This document shows, in pieces, positions 1 through 8,104 of a stretch of DNA of 12,981 bases (the stretch's first letter is position 1; each line of letters begins with the position of its first letter). The notes under the pieces are model-generated. The model ran no database searches, had not been told where the DNA came from, and saw only the letters and a list, made by a program, of their open reading frames with translations. Origin of the DNA: Synechococcales cyanobacterium 340R_concoct_173_sub (GTDB taxonomy: Bacteria; Cyanobacteriota; Cyanobacteriia; Leptolyngbyales; Leptolyngbyaceae); contig JANXNM010000130.1 in assembly GCA_025354065.1 (NCBI GenBank), positions 1 to 12,981 on the forward strand, given 5' to 3'. Made by a program: the position numbers and the translations under genes.

Positions 1-1380
1 CTGCTGATTGGATTCCTAAGCTTTTGTAGTATTCTAAGTAATAACTTTTCAAGACTCACATTAGCTTTAGTATGGTTCCTACCTGCCGTTACGTTTACAA
101 GTACGATCGAAGCAGTGCAGCCCTATACTCCGCAGTTTGCAACGATCGGATGTGCCTTAGGCTTCCTCCATCAATTGAATATATATAAAAATAATATTTT
201 TTGGCAACGTGGATTATTAGTCATTGGATCTTTAATATCTTTATGTCTGAGTCTATGGATATCCGAGCAATCTATTATTATTGTCTTAATAGTCGGATAT
301 TTAATACGAGGTAAATGCATCGCTCTCGACACAGTAGATAATGAATTAAAATATTTAAATAGATCCGAGAATACGCCTGAGAAGAATTTTTCAAAATTTA
401 ATCCTATAAATGTTATGGGAAATCTAATAAAGCACCTTAACTATTCAAAAATTTTTAATTTAACAACACTAATAGGAATTACTTTTATTATCATTGCAAA
501 AGTATCTGCCACCCCATCCTATGGAATTTTTGGAATTAATAGCTTAGCCATAACAGGAATAGTTTTTCAATCCGTGGTGAAATTAATCATACAGTCAATC
601 ACATTTTCTGTAGACAATTGGCTATTGAGTTTTTATTCATTAGCCTGTCTTGGTTTAGCTTCTTTCTTAATTGCGATTAGTATAATTTGGATCAAACTTT
701 TTTTGGACCAAAACTCTAACTTTAGAACTGCTATTCATCAAGCTTTTAACTCGGACTTAAAATGGTCAGTATTATTTGGAGTTAATACGATCGGTAGTTT
801 TTTGCTCCTGATTTCGTCAGAATGGGTTTACAAAAATGAGATTAATATTCGGTACTTTAGTGTCGTATATCTGTCTCTTTGGCTAACAATTATTTTCTAC
901 AATGATTCGATAAGCAACCTATCCCTCAAATCATCCAGAATAGGGGTTGTCAATTCACTCAAAAAATATCTATTTAAGATAAATGCACCACTTTCAATCT
1001 TACTCCTTATGGTCGCACTAACTGGGAGCATAAGTCTACCATCGTATGTCTACTCATCATCTCCGGCAAAATCTCAATTATCTAAACTAACAGGATTCAA
1101 CCAATTAGGAGAAGCTGGAATTATTGGAAACTATTGGAATTCTTATATTATTTGTAGTGTTAATCCTGAAAAATTATCTTGTACACCTCATGATCGAGAT
1201 ATGGTTAGATCAATTCGTTCTAGAAAAAAGGTAATGGTCTCCCCTAAAATTTATTTAGTTAAAGAGCGATGGCTAGATCATTTTCCAGATCAAATTATTC
1301 AATTTGAAACAAAACTAACTAAACAAGGTCCAGAACTTAAAATCGATGAATACACGCTAGCACTCTATAAACGGGAATGA
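1..1380 (+). CDS. Multipass membrane protein, 5'-truncated, possibly GT-C-like glycan enzyme
   Basis: The reading frame is open from base 1 to a TGA at 1378-1380, so the gene enters from outside the window. The GTG at 115 is internal: the residues before it (bases 1-114) are hydrophobic and continuous with the rest. The visible 459 residues contain roughly nine or more hydrophobic segments, the last around residues 331-349 (LSILLLMVALTGS). A hydrophilic C-terminal domain of about 110 residues follows and contains a GNYWNSY motif. Many helices followed by a soluble C-terminal domain is the layout of GT-C glycosyltransferases and of polysaccharide-cluster membrane proteins, but the N-terminus that would carry a catalytic Asp motif is missing. 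No family is recognised with certainty. Base composition is markedly richer in A+T than the genes further right. It faces the glycan genes tail to tail, so a glycan role is inferred from position only. Confidence 0.8.
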   Translation: MLIGFLSFCSILSNNFSRLTLALVWFLPAVTFTSTIEAVQPYTPQFATIGCALGFLHQLNIYKNNIFWQRGLLVIGSLISLCLSLWISEQSIIIVLIVGYLIRGKCIALDTVDNELKYLNRSENTPEKNFSKFNPINVMGNLIKHLNYSKIFNLTTLIGITFIIIAKVSATPSYGIFGINSLAITGIVFQSVVKLIIQSITFSVDNWLLSFYSLACLGLASFLIAISIIWIKLFLDQNSNFRTAIHQAFNSDLKWSVLFGVNTIGSFLLLISSEWVYKNEINIRYFSVVYLSLWLTIIFYNDSISNLSLKSSRIGVVNSLKKYLFKINAPLSILLLMVALTGSISLPSYVYSSSPAKSQLSKLTGFNQLGEAGIIGNYWNSYIICSVNPEKLSCTPHDRDMVRSIRSRKKVMVSPKIYLVKERWLDHFPDQIIQFETKLTKQGPELKIDEYTLALYKRE

Positions 1381-1422
1381 CCTTCCAGTAAAATGTCGAA
1401 TTATTTATCCACACACAATGTC

Positions 1423-1465
1423 AAAAAAACTCGTACTATTTCCACAGTTTTAAGAATAGTACGAG
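1423..1465 (-). terminator. Intrinsic terminator behind fcl
   Basis: An 11-bp perfect inverted repeat (CTCGTACTATT at 1430-1440, AATAGTACGAG at 1455-1465) encloses a 14-nt loop. Read on the - strand, the stem is followed at once by seven T residues (A run at 1423-1429), starting about 25 nt past the fcl stop. This is the standard shape of a factor-independent terminator for the leftward operon. On the + strand the sequence after the stem is only A/T-rich (ATTCAATTATT), so it may also weakly stop transcription of the converging membrane protein gene. Confidence 0.85.
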
Positions 1466-1489
1466 ATTCAATTATTACCGATTAAAACC

Positions 1490-2440
1490 CTACACTGCAT
1501 GAGCACAATACCAATCGATCGTACGACGCAACCCTTCCTCAAACCCAATTTCTGCCTTAAAACCAAAGCGCTCCTTCGCCCGACTTGTATCCAAACAACG
1601 ACGCGGCTGACCATTTGGTTTGTCTGTCTGCCACACTAGCTCACCGTCATAATCCATCAACTTACAAATTAGCGTAATTAAATCTTTAATCGTGATTTCA
1701 CGATTTGTTCCCAAATTCACAGGATCCGACGAATTGTACAACTGTGCACTCATGACAATGCCCCGCGCCGCATCATCCGAATAAATAAACTCACGCGTCG
1801 GACTACCATCGCCCCACACTGAAATACTACGATCGCCCGCCACTTTTGCCTCATGCACCTTACGAATCAAGGCCGGAATCACATGGGAACTACGCGGATC
1901 AAAATTATCGCCCGGACCATAAAGATTGACTGGAAGCAAGTAAATACCATTAAAGTCATACTGCTGACGGTATGCCTCTAACTGCACCAACAACGCTTTT
2001 TTTGCAATACCGTAAGGGGCATTTGTTTCCTCTGGATAGCCAATCCAAAGATCTTGTTCTTTAAAGGGAACAGGGGTAAATTTTGGATAGGCACAGATAG
2101 TTCCAACACAGACAAACTTAGACACACCTGCTTGATAGGCCGCATGAATTAACTGCGTACCCATCATAAAATTGTCATAGAACAACTCGGCTGGCTTTTC
2201 CTTGTTCAAACCAATCCCGCCAACATGGGCCGCTAAATGGATCACAAGATCTTGCCGATCGACTGCTTTTTGACAATTTTCCCACTTACAAAGGTCTAAA
2301 TCCTTCGATCGTGGAATAGAGACTTTCTCCTTATCCGCACCCGCTGCCAAAAGTTGCGCCACTACCTGCTTACCCAGAAAGCCTGCGCCTCCCGTCACCA
2401 AAATCTTCTGCTTACTTAAGTCCATGGTCCCACTGCTCAT
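1490..2440 (-). CDS. fcl: GDP-L-fucose synthase
   Basis: A 316-residue short-chain dehydrogenase/reductase of the GDP-fucose synthase (WcaG/Fcl) family. It carries out the NADPH-dependent 3,5-epimerisation and 4-reduction of GDP-4-keto-6-deoxymannose to GDP-L-fucose in the cytosol. Visible features: Rossmann motif GGAGFLG near residues 17-23; GTICAYP at 113-119, where Thr114 and Cys116 align with E. coli Ser107 and Cys109; YGIAK with Tyr143 and Lys147; and SSHVIPAL with His186, matching the catalytic histidine. Length is normal for the family. It lies 57 bp behind gmd, which makes its substrate, so the two are probably one transcript. The ATG at 2440 is used; an in-frame ATG five codons later (2425) is possible, since neither has a strong Shine-Dalgarno sequence. 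Confidence 0.96.
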   Translation of the reverse strand: MSSGTMDLSKQKILVTGGAGFLGKQVVAQLLAAGADKEKVSIPRSKDLDLCKWENCQKAVDRQDLVIHLAAHVGGIGLNKEKPAELFYDNFMMGTQLIHAAYQAGVSKFVCVGTICAYPKFTPVPFKEQDLWIGYPEETNAPYGIAKKALLVQLEAYRQQYDFNGIYLLPVNLYGPGDNFDPRSSHVIPALIRKVHEAKVAGDRSISVWGDGSPTREFIYSDDAARGIVMSAQLYNSSDPVNLGTNREITIKDLITLICKLMDYDGELVWQTDKPNGQPRRCLDTSRAKERFGFKAEIGFEEGLRRTIDWYCAHAV

Positions 2441-2497
2441 AAAAATTCAGAAAAATGAGAGAGCCATTGCAGACTCTATCTCGATATTTAACCGAAC

Positions 2498-3574
2498 CTA
2501 GAACGACATCCCAGCAAATTGCTCACGGACGATCGCCTGTTCTTGGTTCGCGCCATTGTTGTCGCTGGGAGGCTGCACACCGACCGCACGCAAATCAGCA
2601 TCAACCATTAAATAGACCAACTCGTTAAAGGTTACAGTCGGTGCCCAGTTCAGTTGTTTTTTGGCCTTAGCAGGTTGACCAATCAACAAATCTACTTCAG
2701 TCGGACGGAGATAGCGCGGATCAAATTCCACATAGTCTTTCCATTCTAGATTCACTCGACCAAACGCCAACTGCAAAAACTCTTCCACAGAATGCGTTTC
2801 GCCCGTTGCAATCACAAAGTCATCCGCTTTGTCCTGTTGCAACATCAACCACATCGCCTTGACATAATCCTTCGCATAGCCCCAGTCACGCTTCGCATCC
2901 AAATTCCCCATGAACAACTTGGTCTGTTTACCGGAAACAATTCGAGCCACCGCACGGGTAATTTTGCGAGTCACAAACGTCTCACCCCGACGAGGCGATT
3001 CGTGATTGAACAAAATACCATTGGTCGCGAACAAATTGTACGACTCGCGATAATTAACCGTCTGCCAATGAGCAAACATTTTCGCACAAGCATAAGGACT
3101 GCGAGGATAAAATGGAGTGTCCTCAGACTGCGGCACTTCCATTACCTTGCCATACATCTCAGAGGATCCAGCTTGGTAATAGCGAACTTCATTTCCAGTG
3201 CGGGCTTGATAGTCACGAATTGCCTCTAGCAATCGCAATGCACCCATGCCCACGCAGTCAGCGGTGTATTCAGGAGAATCAAAACTGACTCGGACATGAG
3301 ATTGAGCGCCTAAGTTATAGATTTCCTGGGGTTTAACTTCTTCAATAATCCGGCCCAACATGGTGCCATCGGTCAAGTCACCATAATGCAAAAACAACCG
3401 TGCGCCGGGAACATGGGGATCTTCATACATATGATCCAAACGATCGGTATTAAACGTTGAAGTCCGACGAATAATTCCATGAACTTCATAGCCCTTTTCT
3501 AAGAGTAATTCAGTGATGTAGGAACCATCTTGTCCCGTAATTCCAGTAATTAATGCGCGCTTACGTTGGGTCAT
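2498..3574 (-). CDS. gmd: GDP-mannose 4,6-dehydratase
   Basis: A 358-residue SDR-family enzyme that converts GDP-D-mannose to GDP-4-keto-6-deoxy-D-mannose, the first committed step to GDP-L-fucose (also to GDP-rhamnose or GDP-perosamine). Visible features: NADP-binding TGITGQDG at residues 10-17, the RR.ST.NT.R region at 36-45, GSSEMYG around 136-142, and [10 protein letters not shown] with catalytic Tyr161 and Lys165. [16 protein letters not shown] near 190-205 is a family signature. The E. coli catalytic Thr132 position appears to be Ser137. It is about 15 residues shorter than E. coli Gmd because a loop before the [11 protein letters not shown] segment is missing. The start is an ATG with AGGAGA (3583-3588) 8 nt upstream. 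The next gene on the strand is fcl. Confidence 0.97.
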   Translation of the reverse strand: MTQRKRALITGITGQDGSYITELLLEKGYEVHGIIRRTSTFNTDRLDHMYEDPHVPGARLFLHYGDLTDGTMLGRIIEEVKPQEIYNLGAQSHVRVSFDSPEYTADCVGMGALRLLEAIRDYQARTGNEVRYYQAGSSEMYGKVMEVPQSEDTPFYPRSPYACAKMFAHWQTVNYRESYNLFATNGILFNHESPRRGETFVTRKITRAVARIVSGKQTKLFMGNLDAKRDWGYAKDYVKAMWLMLQQDKADDFVIATGETHSVEEFLQLAFGRVNLEWKDYVEFDPRYLRPTEVDLLIGQPAKAKKQLNWAPTVTFNELVYLMVDADLRAVGVQPPSDNNGANQEQAIVREQFAGMSF

Positions 3575-3946
3575 ACTTGATGTCTCCTAAAAATTAAAGT
3601 ATTCAAATCAATAGCAAGTGTAGTTCTTCAATTTTACTGAACCCCTATAGACTCTACTGAGCGGCTTCATCATCCCATTACTGGGTTTATCATGCTTAGC
3701 TAGTAATCCCCACAACGGTAGATTCATAAACTAAATACTCCAAAACAAATCTGACTAGTTAGTTTTGGGCAGTATTTCAGAACGTACAATAGAGCCATAC
3801 ACCCCAGACCTTTTATCGATTCTTAATGTAACGCAAGATTGAAGAAGCCTTTCCAAAAAAGCAAGAAGGGTCAGTAAAGATAAGCCATTTGGCCAATGAC
3901 GTTCCTCATCAAAACCATACATGGTTGATCCGGAAATTAGAAAACT
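3575..3946. other. Intergenic region between sugar transferase and gmd
   Basis: These 372 bp hold no convincing gene on either strand. The gmd ribosome site lies at its left end. Near the right end, just behind the sugar transferase stop, an interrupted palindrome at 3908-3929 has AACCAT/ATGGTT arms around AC; it is short and lacks a good T-tract, so a terminator cannot be claimed. CGATCG sites are absent here, in contrast to the neighbouring genes. The size suggests that gmd-fcl has its own promoter, but no well-matched -35/-10 pair was identified. Confidence 0.5.
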
Positions 3947-4693
3947 CTAGTAGGCACCGTTGTTTTTGGGGAAGATCACAACACCGATCGTCCGAACAAT
4001 AATCCCCATATCCATAGCAAAGCTCCGATGAGTTACATAGTACGCATCCATTCGAACCCGCTGAGGATAGGGAATGTCATTACGGCCTGAGACTTGCCAC
4101 ATACCCGTAATTCCCGGCCTTACCTGAAGCACGTTTGCCATTTTTTCGCCATAGCGGGGCAACTCTTCCGGGACTAACGGACGGGGACCCACTACGCTCA
4201 TATCTCCCATCAAGACATTCCAAAACTGAGGAAATTCATCCAGACTCGTGACCCGTAAAAATCGACCAATCCAAGTAATACGCGGGTCATATCTCAACTT
4301 AAAGTTAGCTTCAAATTCTTTTTGCAGATCGGGTGAGGCTTGGAGTAGATCCCCCAGAACTCGATCGGCATCATAAATCATTGTACGGAACTTAATACAA
4401 CCAAACCGTCGATAACGCTTGCCAACGCGCTCTTGGATATAAAACACTGGACCCTGAGATCCAATAGCGACGAGAAATGCAATTAGTATGTAAAACGGAG
4501 AAAATATGATCAGGACCGAAAGTGAAAACCCAATGTCAAACAGCCGCTTTCCTGTGATTCGATCGGCCCAATGGATAGACCTTGGCGGAAGCAAGGACTC
4601 AGCGATTATCCCATCGGATAAGTGAGGTATCAAATGGCTATCGTCTGAAGATGGAATCGACTGTCGATCAGCGAGCATAGGTATTTTCAACAT
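3947..4693 (-). CDS. Undecaprenyl-phosphate sugar phosphotransferase (WcaJ/RfbP family)
   Basis: A 248-residue bacterial sugar transferase of the small monotopic phosphoglycosyl transferase type. It moves a sugar-1-phosphate from a nucleotide sugar to undecaprenyl phosphate at the inner membrane, the first step of exopolysaccharide, capsule or O-antigen assembly. After a polar, poorly conserved stretch of about 45 residues come KRLFDIGFS and one hydrophobic segment (about 51-77). The catalytic core follows: FYIQERVGK (84-92), KFRTM (101-105), SLDEFPQFWNVL with the catalytic Asp152-Glu153 dyad, VVGPRP (167-172), RPGITG (192-197), and a C-terminal GAY typical of the family. It lacks the extra helices of long WcaJ proteins. 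The sugar donor cannot be read from the sequence. The ATG at 4693 has a weak ribosome site; an in-frame ATG at 4678 is an alternative. Confidence 0.93.
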   Translation of the reverse strand: MLKIPMLADRQSIPSSDDSHLIPHLSDGIIAESLLPPRSIHWADRITGKRLFDIGFSLSVLIIFSPFYILIAFLVAIGSQGPVFYIQERVGKRYRRFGCIKFRTMIYDADRVLGDLLQASPDLQKEFEANFKLRYDPRITWIGRFLRVTSLDEFPQFWNVLMGDMSVVGPRPLVPEELPRYGEKMANVLQVRPGITGMWQVSGRNDIPYPQRVRMDAYYVTHRSFAMDMGIIVRTIGVVIFPKNNGAY

Positions 4694-4770
4694 TCACTAG
4701 AGAGATGGTGGATGAATAGTCCTACATTGCGTAGATGCCGTAACTTACAGTGTTTTTCAGTTATTAAACA

Positions 4771-4784
4771 TTAAGTTGACTTAA
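4771..4784. promoter_or_regulatory. Dyad-symmetric site upstream of sugar transferase
   Basis: TTAAGT and ACTTAA are perfect inverted 6-bp arms separated by TG. The site lies about 80 bp upstream of the sugar transferase start, in the 200-bp gap behind the GT4 gene. The symmetry and position would suit a dimeric regulator, but it is short and A/T-rich and could be chance. Confidence 0.2.
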
Positions 4785-4842
4785 CCTTCCCATGAGATGT
4801 CTCTAAGAGAAAGGTCCAAAACACACTATCTACCTAAATTAT

Positions 4843-4879
4843 GGTCAAGATTTGGATTATTTCATCACAAATCTTGACC
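4843..4879 (-). terminator. Long perfect hairpin behind the GT4 gene, possible terminator or processing site
   Basis: A 12-bp perfect inverted repeat (GGTCAAGATTTG at 4843-4854, CAAATCTTGACC at 4868-4879) has a 13-nt loop and starts 14 nt past the GT4 stop codon. On the - strand it is followed by ATAATTTAGG rather than a T run, so it is not a canonical intrinsic terminator. It could attenuate transcription, protect a 3' end, or be a protein-binding dyad. It separates the NFACT-GT4 transcript from the sugar transferase gene. Confidence 0.5.
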
Positions 4880-4893
4880 CCATCATACAGGGC

Positions 4894-6078
4894 TTAAGAC
4901 TTGACTCTATAACTTTTGGTTCCCATACCCATCTTTTGACAGACCCGATCGACCGCCTGCCCATAACGCAGTTTAAAAGTTTCCGCAGAAAATTGTTGAG
5001 CATGGGACGCGATTGTTGCTGGATTGATTTGGGCTGCGATCGCCTCAAATGCCCGAACTGCGGCCACAATATCGCCAACCTGCTGCGTTTCAAATAAAAT
5101 CCCCGTGCCCCGATCGCCCCAAGTCCGAACATCCTTAACGGTCTCACTTGTACCACCTCTTCCGTAAGCAATCACAGGAGTTCCGCAAGCCTGAGCTTCG
5201 ACGGGAGCAATGCCAAAATCTTCGTAGGCGGCATATACAAAGGCTCTAGCTTGTGACATATAGGTAGCAACATCTTCGTCCGATCGCCAGCCTAGAAACT
5301 GAATATTTTTTCTGGCCCTACGTTCTAATATTGGCCGATCGCCCCCGTCCCCAATCACGACCAGCGGTAACCCCAATTGATTAAATGCATCCACGATTAA
5401 TCCGACTTGTTTGTAGCCCACAAGCCGCGAGACCACAAGATAGTAGTCCTGTTTCTGAGCGATAAAGGGAAAGCGATCGATCGCGACAGGCGGATAAATC
5501 ACCTCAGCCTCTCGACGATAACAGCGCCAAATCCGATCAGCTGTCGTTTGAGAATTGGCGATGAAATGATCAACGCGGTTGGCTGACAACACGTCCCACT
5601 GACGCAAGCGATGGAGAAGGATCCGTGTAAGAAGACCTTTGAATCCTTGACCTGCATTGCCGTGAGCCAAATAATCAAAGGTCAAATCCCAGGCATAGCG
5701 CATCGGAGCATGGCAGTAGCAAATATGAACTTGATTCGCTCGGGTCAGTACGCCTTTTGCAACGGCATGGGAAGACGAGAGAATCACATCGTAGTCGCGC
5801 AGATCCAACTGCTCGATCGCTAGCGGCATTAGAGGCAAATATTTCTGTACCCCAAACTCTGCACGGGGAAAATTCTGCAAAAAGGTATGACCGATCGATC
5901 GACCATATAGATAACTGTCTGGATTACGCGACTCAAAATCGATCAGCGCATACAAATCCGCATCCACAAAACTCAAAATATCTTGGACCACTAATTCAGA
6001 TCCGCCCGTGGCCTTTGGGGTCAGCCATTCATGGACTAGCGCATATTTTAAATTGGATCCACTATTTTCAATCCCCAT
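4894..6078 (-). CDS. GT4-family glycosyltransferase (WbaZ-like)
   Basis: A 394-residue retaining glycosyltransferase of the GT-B fold, CAZy family GT4, most like the WbaZ/mannosyltransferase subgroup of O-antigen and exopolysaccharide clusters. The N-terminal half has ALVHEWLTPKATGGSE (13-28), the glycine-rich acceptor-side loop, and YCHAPMRYAWD (121-131), both typical of that subgroup. The C-terminal half has SRLVGYK (217-223) and the GT4 signature E-x7-E at Glu286 and Glu294 (EDFGIAPVEAQACGTPVIA). No membrane helix is seen, so it is cytosolic or peripheral. It probably transfers a nucleotide-activated sugar such as GDP-mannose to the lipid-linked glycan; the exact sugar is inference. I start it at ATG 6078 rather than TTG 6093. 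Even so it overlaps the last 31 bp of the NFACT gene in another frame, which suggests translational coupling. Confidence 0.92.
   Translation of the reverse strand: MGIENSGSNLKYALVHEWLTPKATGGSELVVQDILSFVDADLYALIDFESRNPDSYLYGRSIGHTFLQNFPRAEFGVQKYLPLMPLAIEQLDLRDYDVILSSSHAVAKGVLTRANQVHICYCHAPMRYAWDLTFDYLAHGNAGQGFKGLLTRILLHRLRQWDVLSANRVDHFIANSQTTADRIWRCYRREAEVIYPPVAIDRFPFIAQKQDYYLVVSRLVGYKQVGLIVDAFNQLGLPLVVIGDGGDRPILERRARKNIQFLGWRSDEDVATYMSQARAFVYAAYEDFGIAPVEAQACGTPVIAYGRGGTSETVKDVRTWGDRGTGILFETQQVGDIVAAVRAFEAIAAQINPATIASHAQQFSAETFKLRYGQAVDRVCQKMGMGTKSYRVKS
5036..5043. repeat. HIP1 octamer GCGATCGC (one of at least four)
   Basis: GCGATCGC is the highly iterated palindrome of many cyanobacterial genomes. 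Full copies are seen here and at 6740-6747, 7688-7695 and 11052-11059. Many more one-mismatch variants around CGATCG occur inside coding sequence. It supports the cyanobacterial assignment. Confidence 0.85.
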
Positions 6079-7895
6079 TGTGGCCGCCCCCAAATAACGG
6101 TTTCTTGTTTGTAAATGGCCATGCCCGGTTTTGCACCCTTGGGCTTGTAAACGTGTTTCGGTTGGGTATAAACCACAGCAACCTGCTCACTTTGTCGCGC
6201 TTGGCTATAGTAAGCGGCCAGATCTGCGACGGCGTGTAAATCGGCTTCGTCTGGAACCGAGCCTGCTGGGAGTCGCAACAAGGCATGACTTCCCGGTATT
6301 TCTTGGGTATGGAACCATAGATCGTAGTCGCCCGCCATCCGAAAGGTCAGAAAGTCGTTTTGGCGATTGTTGCGGCCAATTAATATCTCGTAGCCGCTGG
6401 GACTTTGATAGCGACGGGGTTGACTGGATAGATCGGCTTTATCGGCGATCGGCTTCTTCGATTTTGTACCGGATTTAATGCTGGATTTAACCCCCGACTT
6501 TGCTCGTGCAGTGGCCTGTCGCACTGTTTTTAAGCTAGAGACCTGCGCTGGATCTAGTTCAACCTGATAACGAGAACCCGCCAAATATCCCTGCTGAATC
6601 AACTCATCCCGCATGTCTTCGATCGCTGTTAAATCCAGGCCCGATCGGTAATCTTCGATTTGAGTTAGAGCTGTTTCTACCTGTTGAAGATAATCAATTT
6701 CGGTTTTAACGTCTGTTAATAGCGGCATCACCGCATCTCGCGATCGCTTAAATTTTTGGTGCTGTTTATAAAGTGCTTGAGCATTTTGGACCGCGTTCCG
6801 ATCGGGAGCCAAGGGAATTCGCGTCGGCAATCCGGTCTCAAAATCCATCAGCACAATTTCAGTCATGCCCGATTCCCAATCCTTCAAGTGCGCCATCAGT
6901 AAATCCGCTTTACCCCGAATGTCATCAGCCCGATCGCTCTCGCCCAACCGCGCTTGGAACCCATTTTGTTTCGTGTAAAGCTTACCGAGTAGCAATTTCA
7001 GTCGCATTTTGAGCTGATGTCGAATTTGGTCGAACTGTTGCCGGGACAATCCGCCGCCATAATAGTTATTTAAAATGGTCTGAATCGAATCGGGAACATC
7101 CGAAGTTGGACCCAAAAGCCGATACCCAGAAGCGGTCGTGGTCGGCACAAAGGTGTTAGTTTCCAGACATTTCAACCAATCTTGCCAACTTGCAAACAAC
7201 GATCGCCACTCCTCATCTGACAGGGTGTTACTTAGCCGATCGGACCCTAATCCCGCCTGATCCAACAATTCCAAAGTCAGGGCTGAACTCAAGCCACGAT
7301 AATTCTTCACCAATAGTTTTTTCAGCACGGTCGGAACCAAGGCCAGTCGCTCATACCACCGATCGAAGCCTTCCTCTAAACTGGGCATCGATTGAGTCGA
7401 ACTCGGCGGCAACTGGTAGGCATCCCCGGTCTGAATCGGACGCACACTCGACTGCGTGGCGCTCACCTGATGGGCAGCGGTCACAATGTCACCCTGCTCA
7501 TTCACCAAAACCGCATTACTATACTGCCCTTGAACTTCGACGTAGAGGTGCCACAAAACCGGATCCCCCGGTCGCTGACAAAATCTCAAGTCTAATACTC
7601 GCTCCCAAGGCTTGACGATCGCCACCTCACACAAGGCCAACCCGCCCAACTGATGCCATAGCTGTTGGCTGAAGGTAAAGGTATCGGGCGATCGCGGAGG
7701 AGCATCTCCCACATGGATTCGAGCCGCCTGAGGATGCCAAGAAATTGTTAACCAACTCCGGCCCGTGATGGTTCTAAGCGCCAGGGAAATTGTAAACCGA
7801 TCGACTTGATAGACCTGCTCTAGACGGGCAGGCAAGCTGTGATTAACGAGTTCCTGACGCACTGCGACCAGCGTTGTAAAGTCTACGGGCTGCAC
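6048..7895 (-). CDS. NFACT-family ribosome quality-control protein (RqcH/Rqc2-like, FbpA-like)
   Basis: A 615-residue member of the NFACT family (RqcH in Bacillus, Rqc2 in yeast). Relatives bind stalled 50S-peptidyl-tRNA and recruit alanyl-tRNA to add C-terminal Ala tails. The NFACT-N domain covers about the first 150 residues (MQPVDFTTLVAV at the start, YSNAVLVNE near 125). A helical/coiled-coil middle follows, around 280-450. After a Lys/Ser-rich linker (about 465-490, KSGVKSSIKSGTKSKK) comes the C-terminal NFACT-R domain, with GYEILIGRNNRQND, DLWFHTQEIPGSH and YKPKGAKPGMAIY. The DR motif of the N domain appears as Glu98-Arg99 (PWERVLDL). The start is GTG with GAGG 6 nt upstream and an in-frame TAA a short way further up. 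Older names include fibronectin-binding protein; the RQC role is known of the family, not shown here. Confidence 0.94.
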   Translation of the reverse strand: MQPVDFTTLVAVRQELVNHSLPARLEQVYQVDRFTISLALRTITGRSWLTISWHPQAARIHVGDAPPRSPDTFTFSQQLWHQLGGLALCEVAIVKPWERVLDLRFCQRPGDPVLWHLYVEVQGQYSNAVLVNEQGDIVTAAHQVSATQSSVRPIQTGDAYQLPPSSTQSMPSLEEGFDRWYERLALVPTVLKKLLVKNYRGLSSALTLELLDQAGLGSDRLSNTLSDEEWRSLFASWQDWLKCLETNTFVPTTTASGYRLLGPTSDVPDSIQTILNNYYGGGLSRQQFDQIRHQLKMRLKLLLGKLYTKQNGFQARLGESDRADDIRGKADLLMAHLKDWESGMTEIVLMDFETGLPTRIPLAPDRNAVQNAQALYKQHQKFKRSRDAVMPLLTDVKTEIDYLQQVETALTQIEDYRSGLDLTAIEDMRDELIQQGYLAGSRYQVELDPAQVSSLKTVRQATARAKSGVKSSIKSGTKSKKPIADKADLSSQPRRYQSPSGYEILIGRNNRQNDFLTFRMAGDYDLWFHTQEIPGSHALLRLPAGSVPDEADLHAVADLAAYYSQARQSEQVAVVYTQPKHVYKPKGAKPGMAIYKQETVIWGRPQWGLKIVDPI

Positions 7896-7901
7896 ACCAA
7901 A

Positions 7902-7905
7902 CCTC
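7902..7905 (-). promoter_or_regulatory. Ribosome binding site of the NFACT gene
   Basis: GAGG on the - strand lies 6 nt before the GTG at 7895. With the in-frame TAA further upstream it fixes the non-ATG start. Confidence 0.6.
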
Positions 7906-7945
7906 AGTGGGTAAAACTCAATTTAAGAAAACCGTCTTAGAATCG

Positions 7946-7951
7946 ATCATA
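7946..7951 (-). promoter_or_regulatory. Candidate -10 element for the NFACT gene
   Basis: TATGAT on the - strand matches TATAAT at five of six positions and would give a leader of about 40 nt before the GTG. The -35 at the expected distance (CTTCCA or GCTTCC) is weak, so this is tentative. Confidence 0.3.
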
Positions 7952-8029
7952 GGAGCTAGAACTTATCTGGAAGCTAAAATTTTGAACTCCTTGCGATCGA
8001 AACTCTAGCAGATTTAAAACTCGAAGAAT

Positions 8030-8059
8030 GTCTAAATCTACAAAGTCTAAATCTACAAA
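8030..8059. repeat. 15-bp perfect tandem duplication
   Basis: GTCTAAATCTACAAA occurs twice head to tail (8030-8044 and 8045-8059) without mismatch. It lies in the intergenic region upstream of remA. Two copies only; looks like recent slippage or a duplicated binding site. Confidence 0.9.
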
Positions 8060-8104
8060 ATAGGCTTCTGCGGATTTCCTCCTCTCCATCCGAACCACAT
8101 CATC

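Noticed and set aside
2792..3229. 145-codon open frame opposite gmd
   Set aside because: It lies wholly inside the well-conserved gmd gene on the other strand, and its translation resembles no protein domain.
3908..3929. Interrupted palindrome behind the sugar transferase
   Set aside because: The arms are short with a two-base bulge and no clean T-tract follows, so it is not listed as a terminator.
5757..6239. 160-codon + strand frame spanning the GT4-NFACT junction
   Set aside because: Antisense to two confident genes; no ribosome site or domain is seen.
7190..7615. 141-codon open frame on the + strand inside the NFACT gene
   Set aside because: Antisense to a confident gene; the product is rich in Ser, Pro, Arg and His, as expected of a shadow frame.
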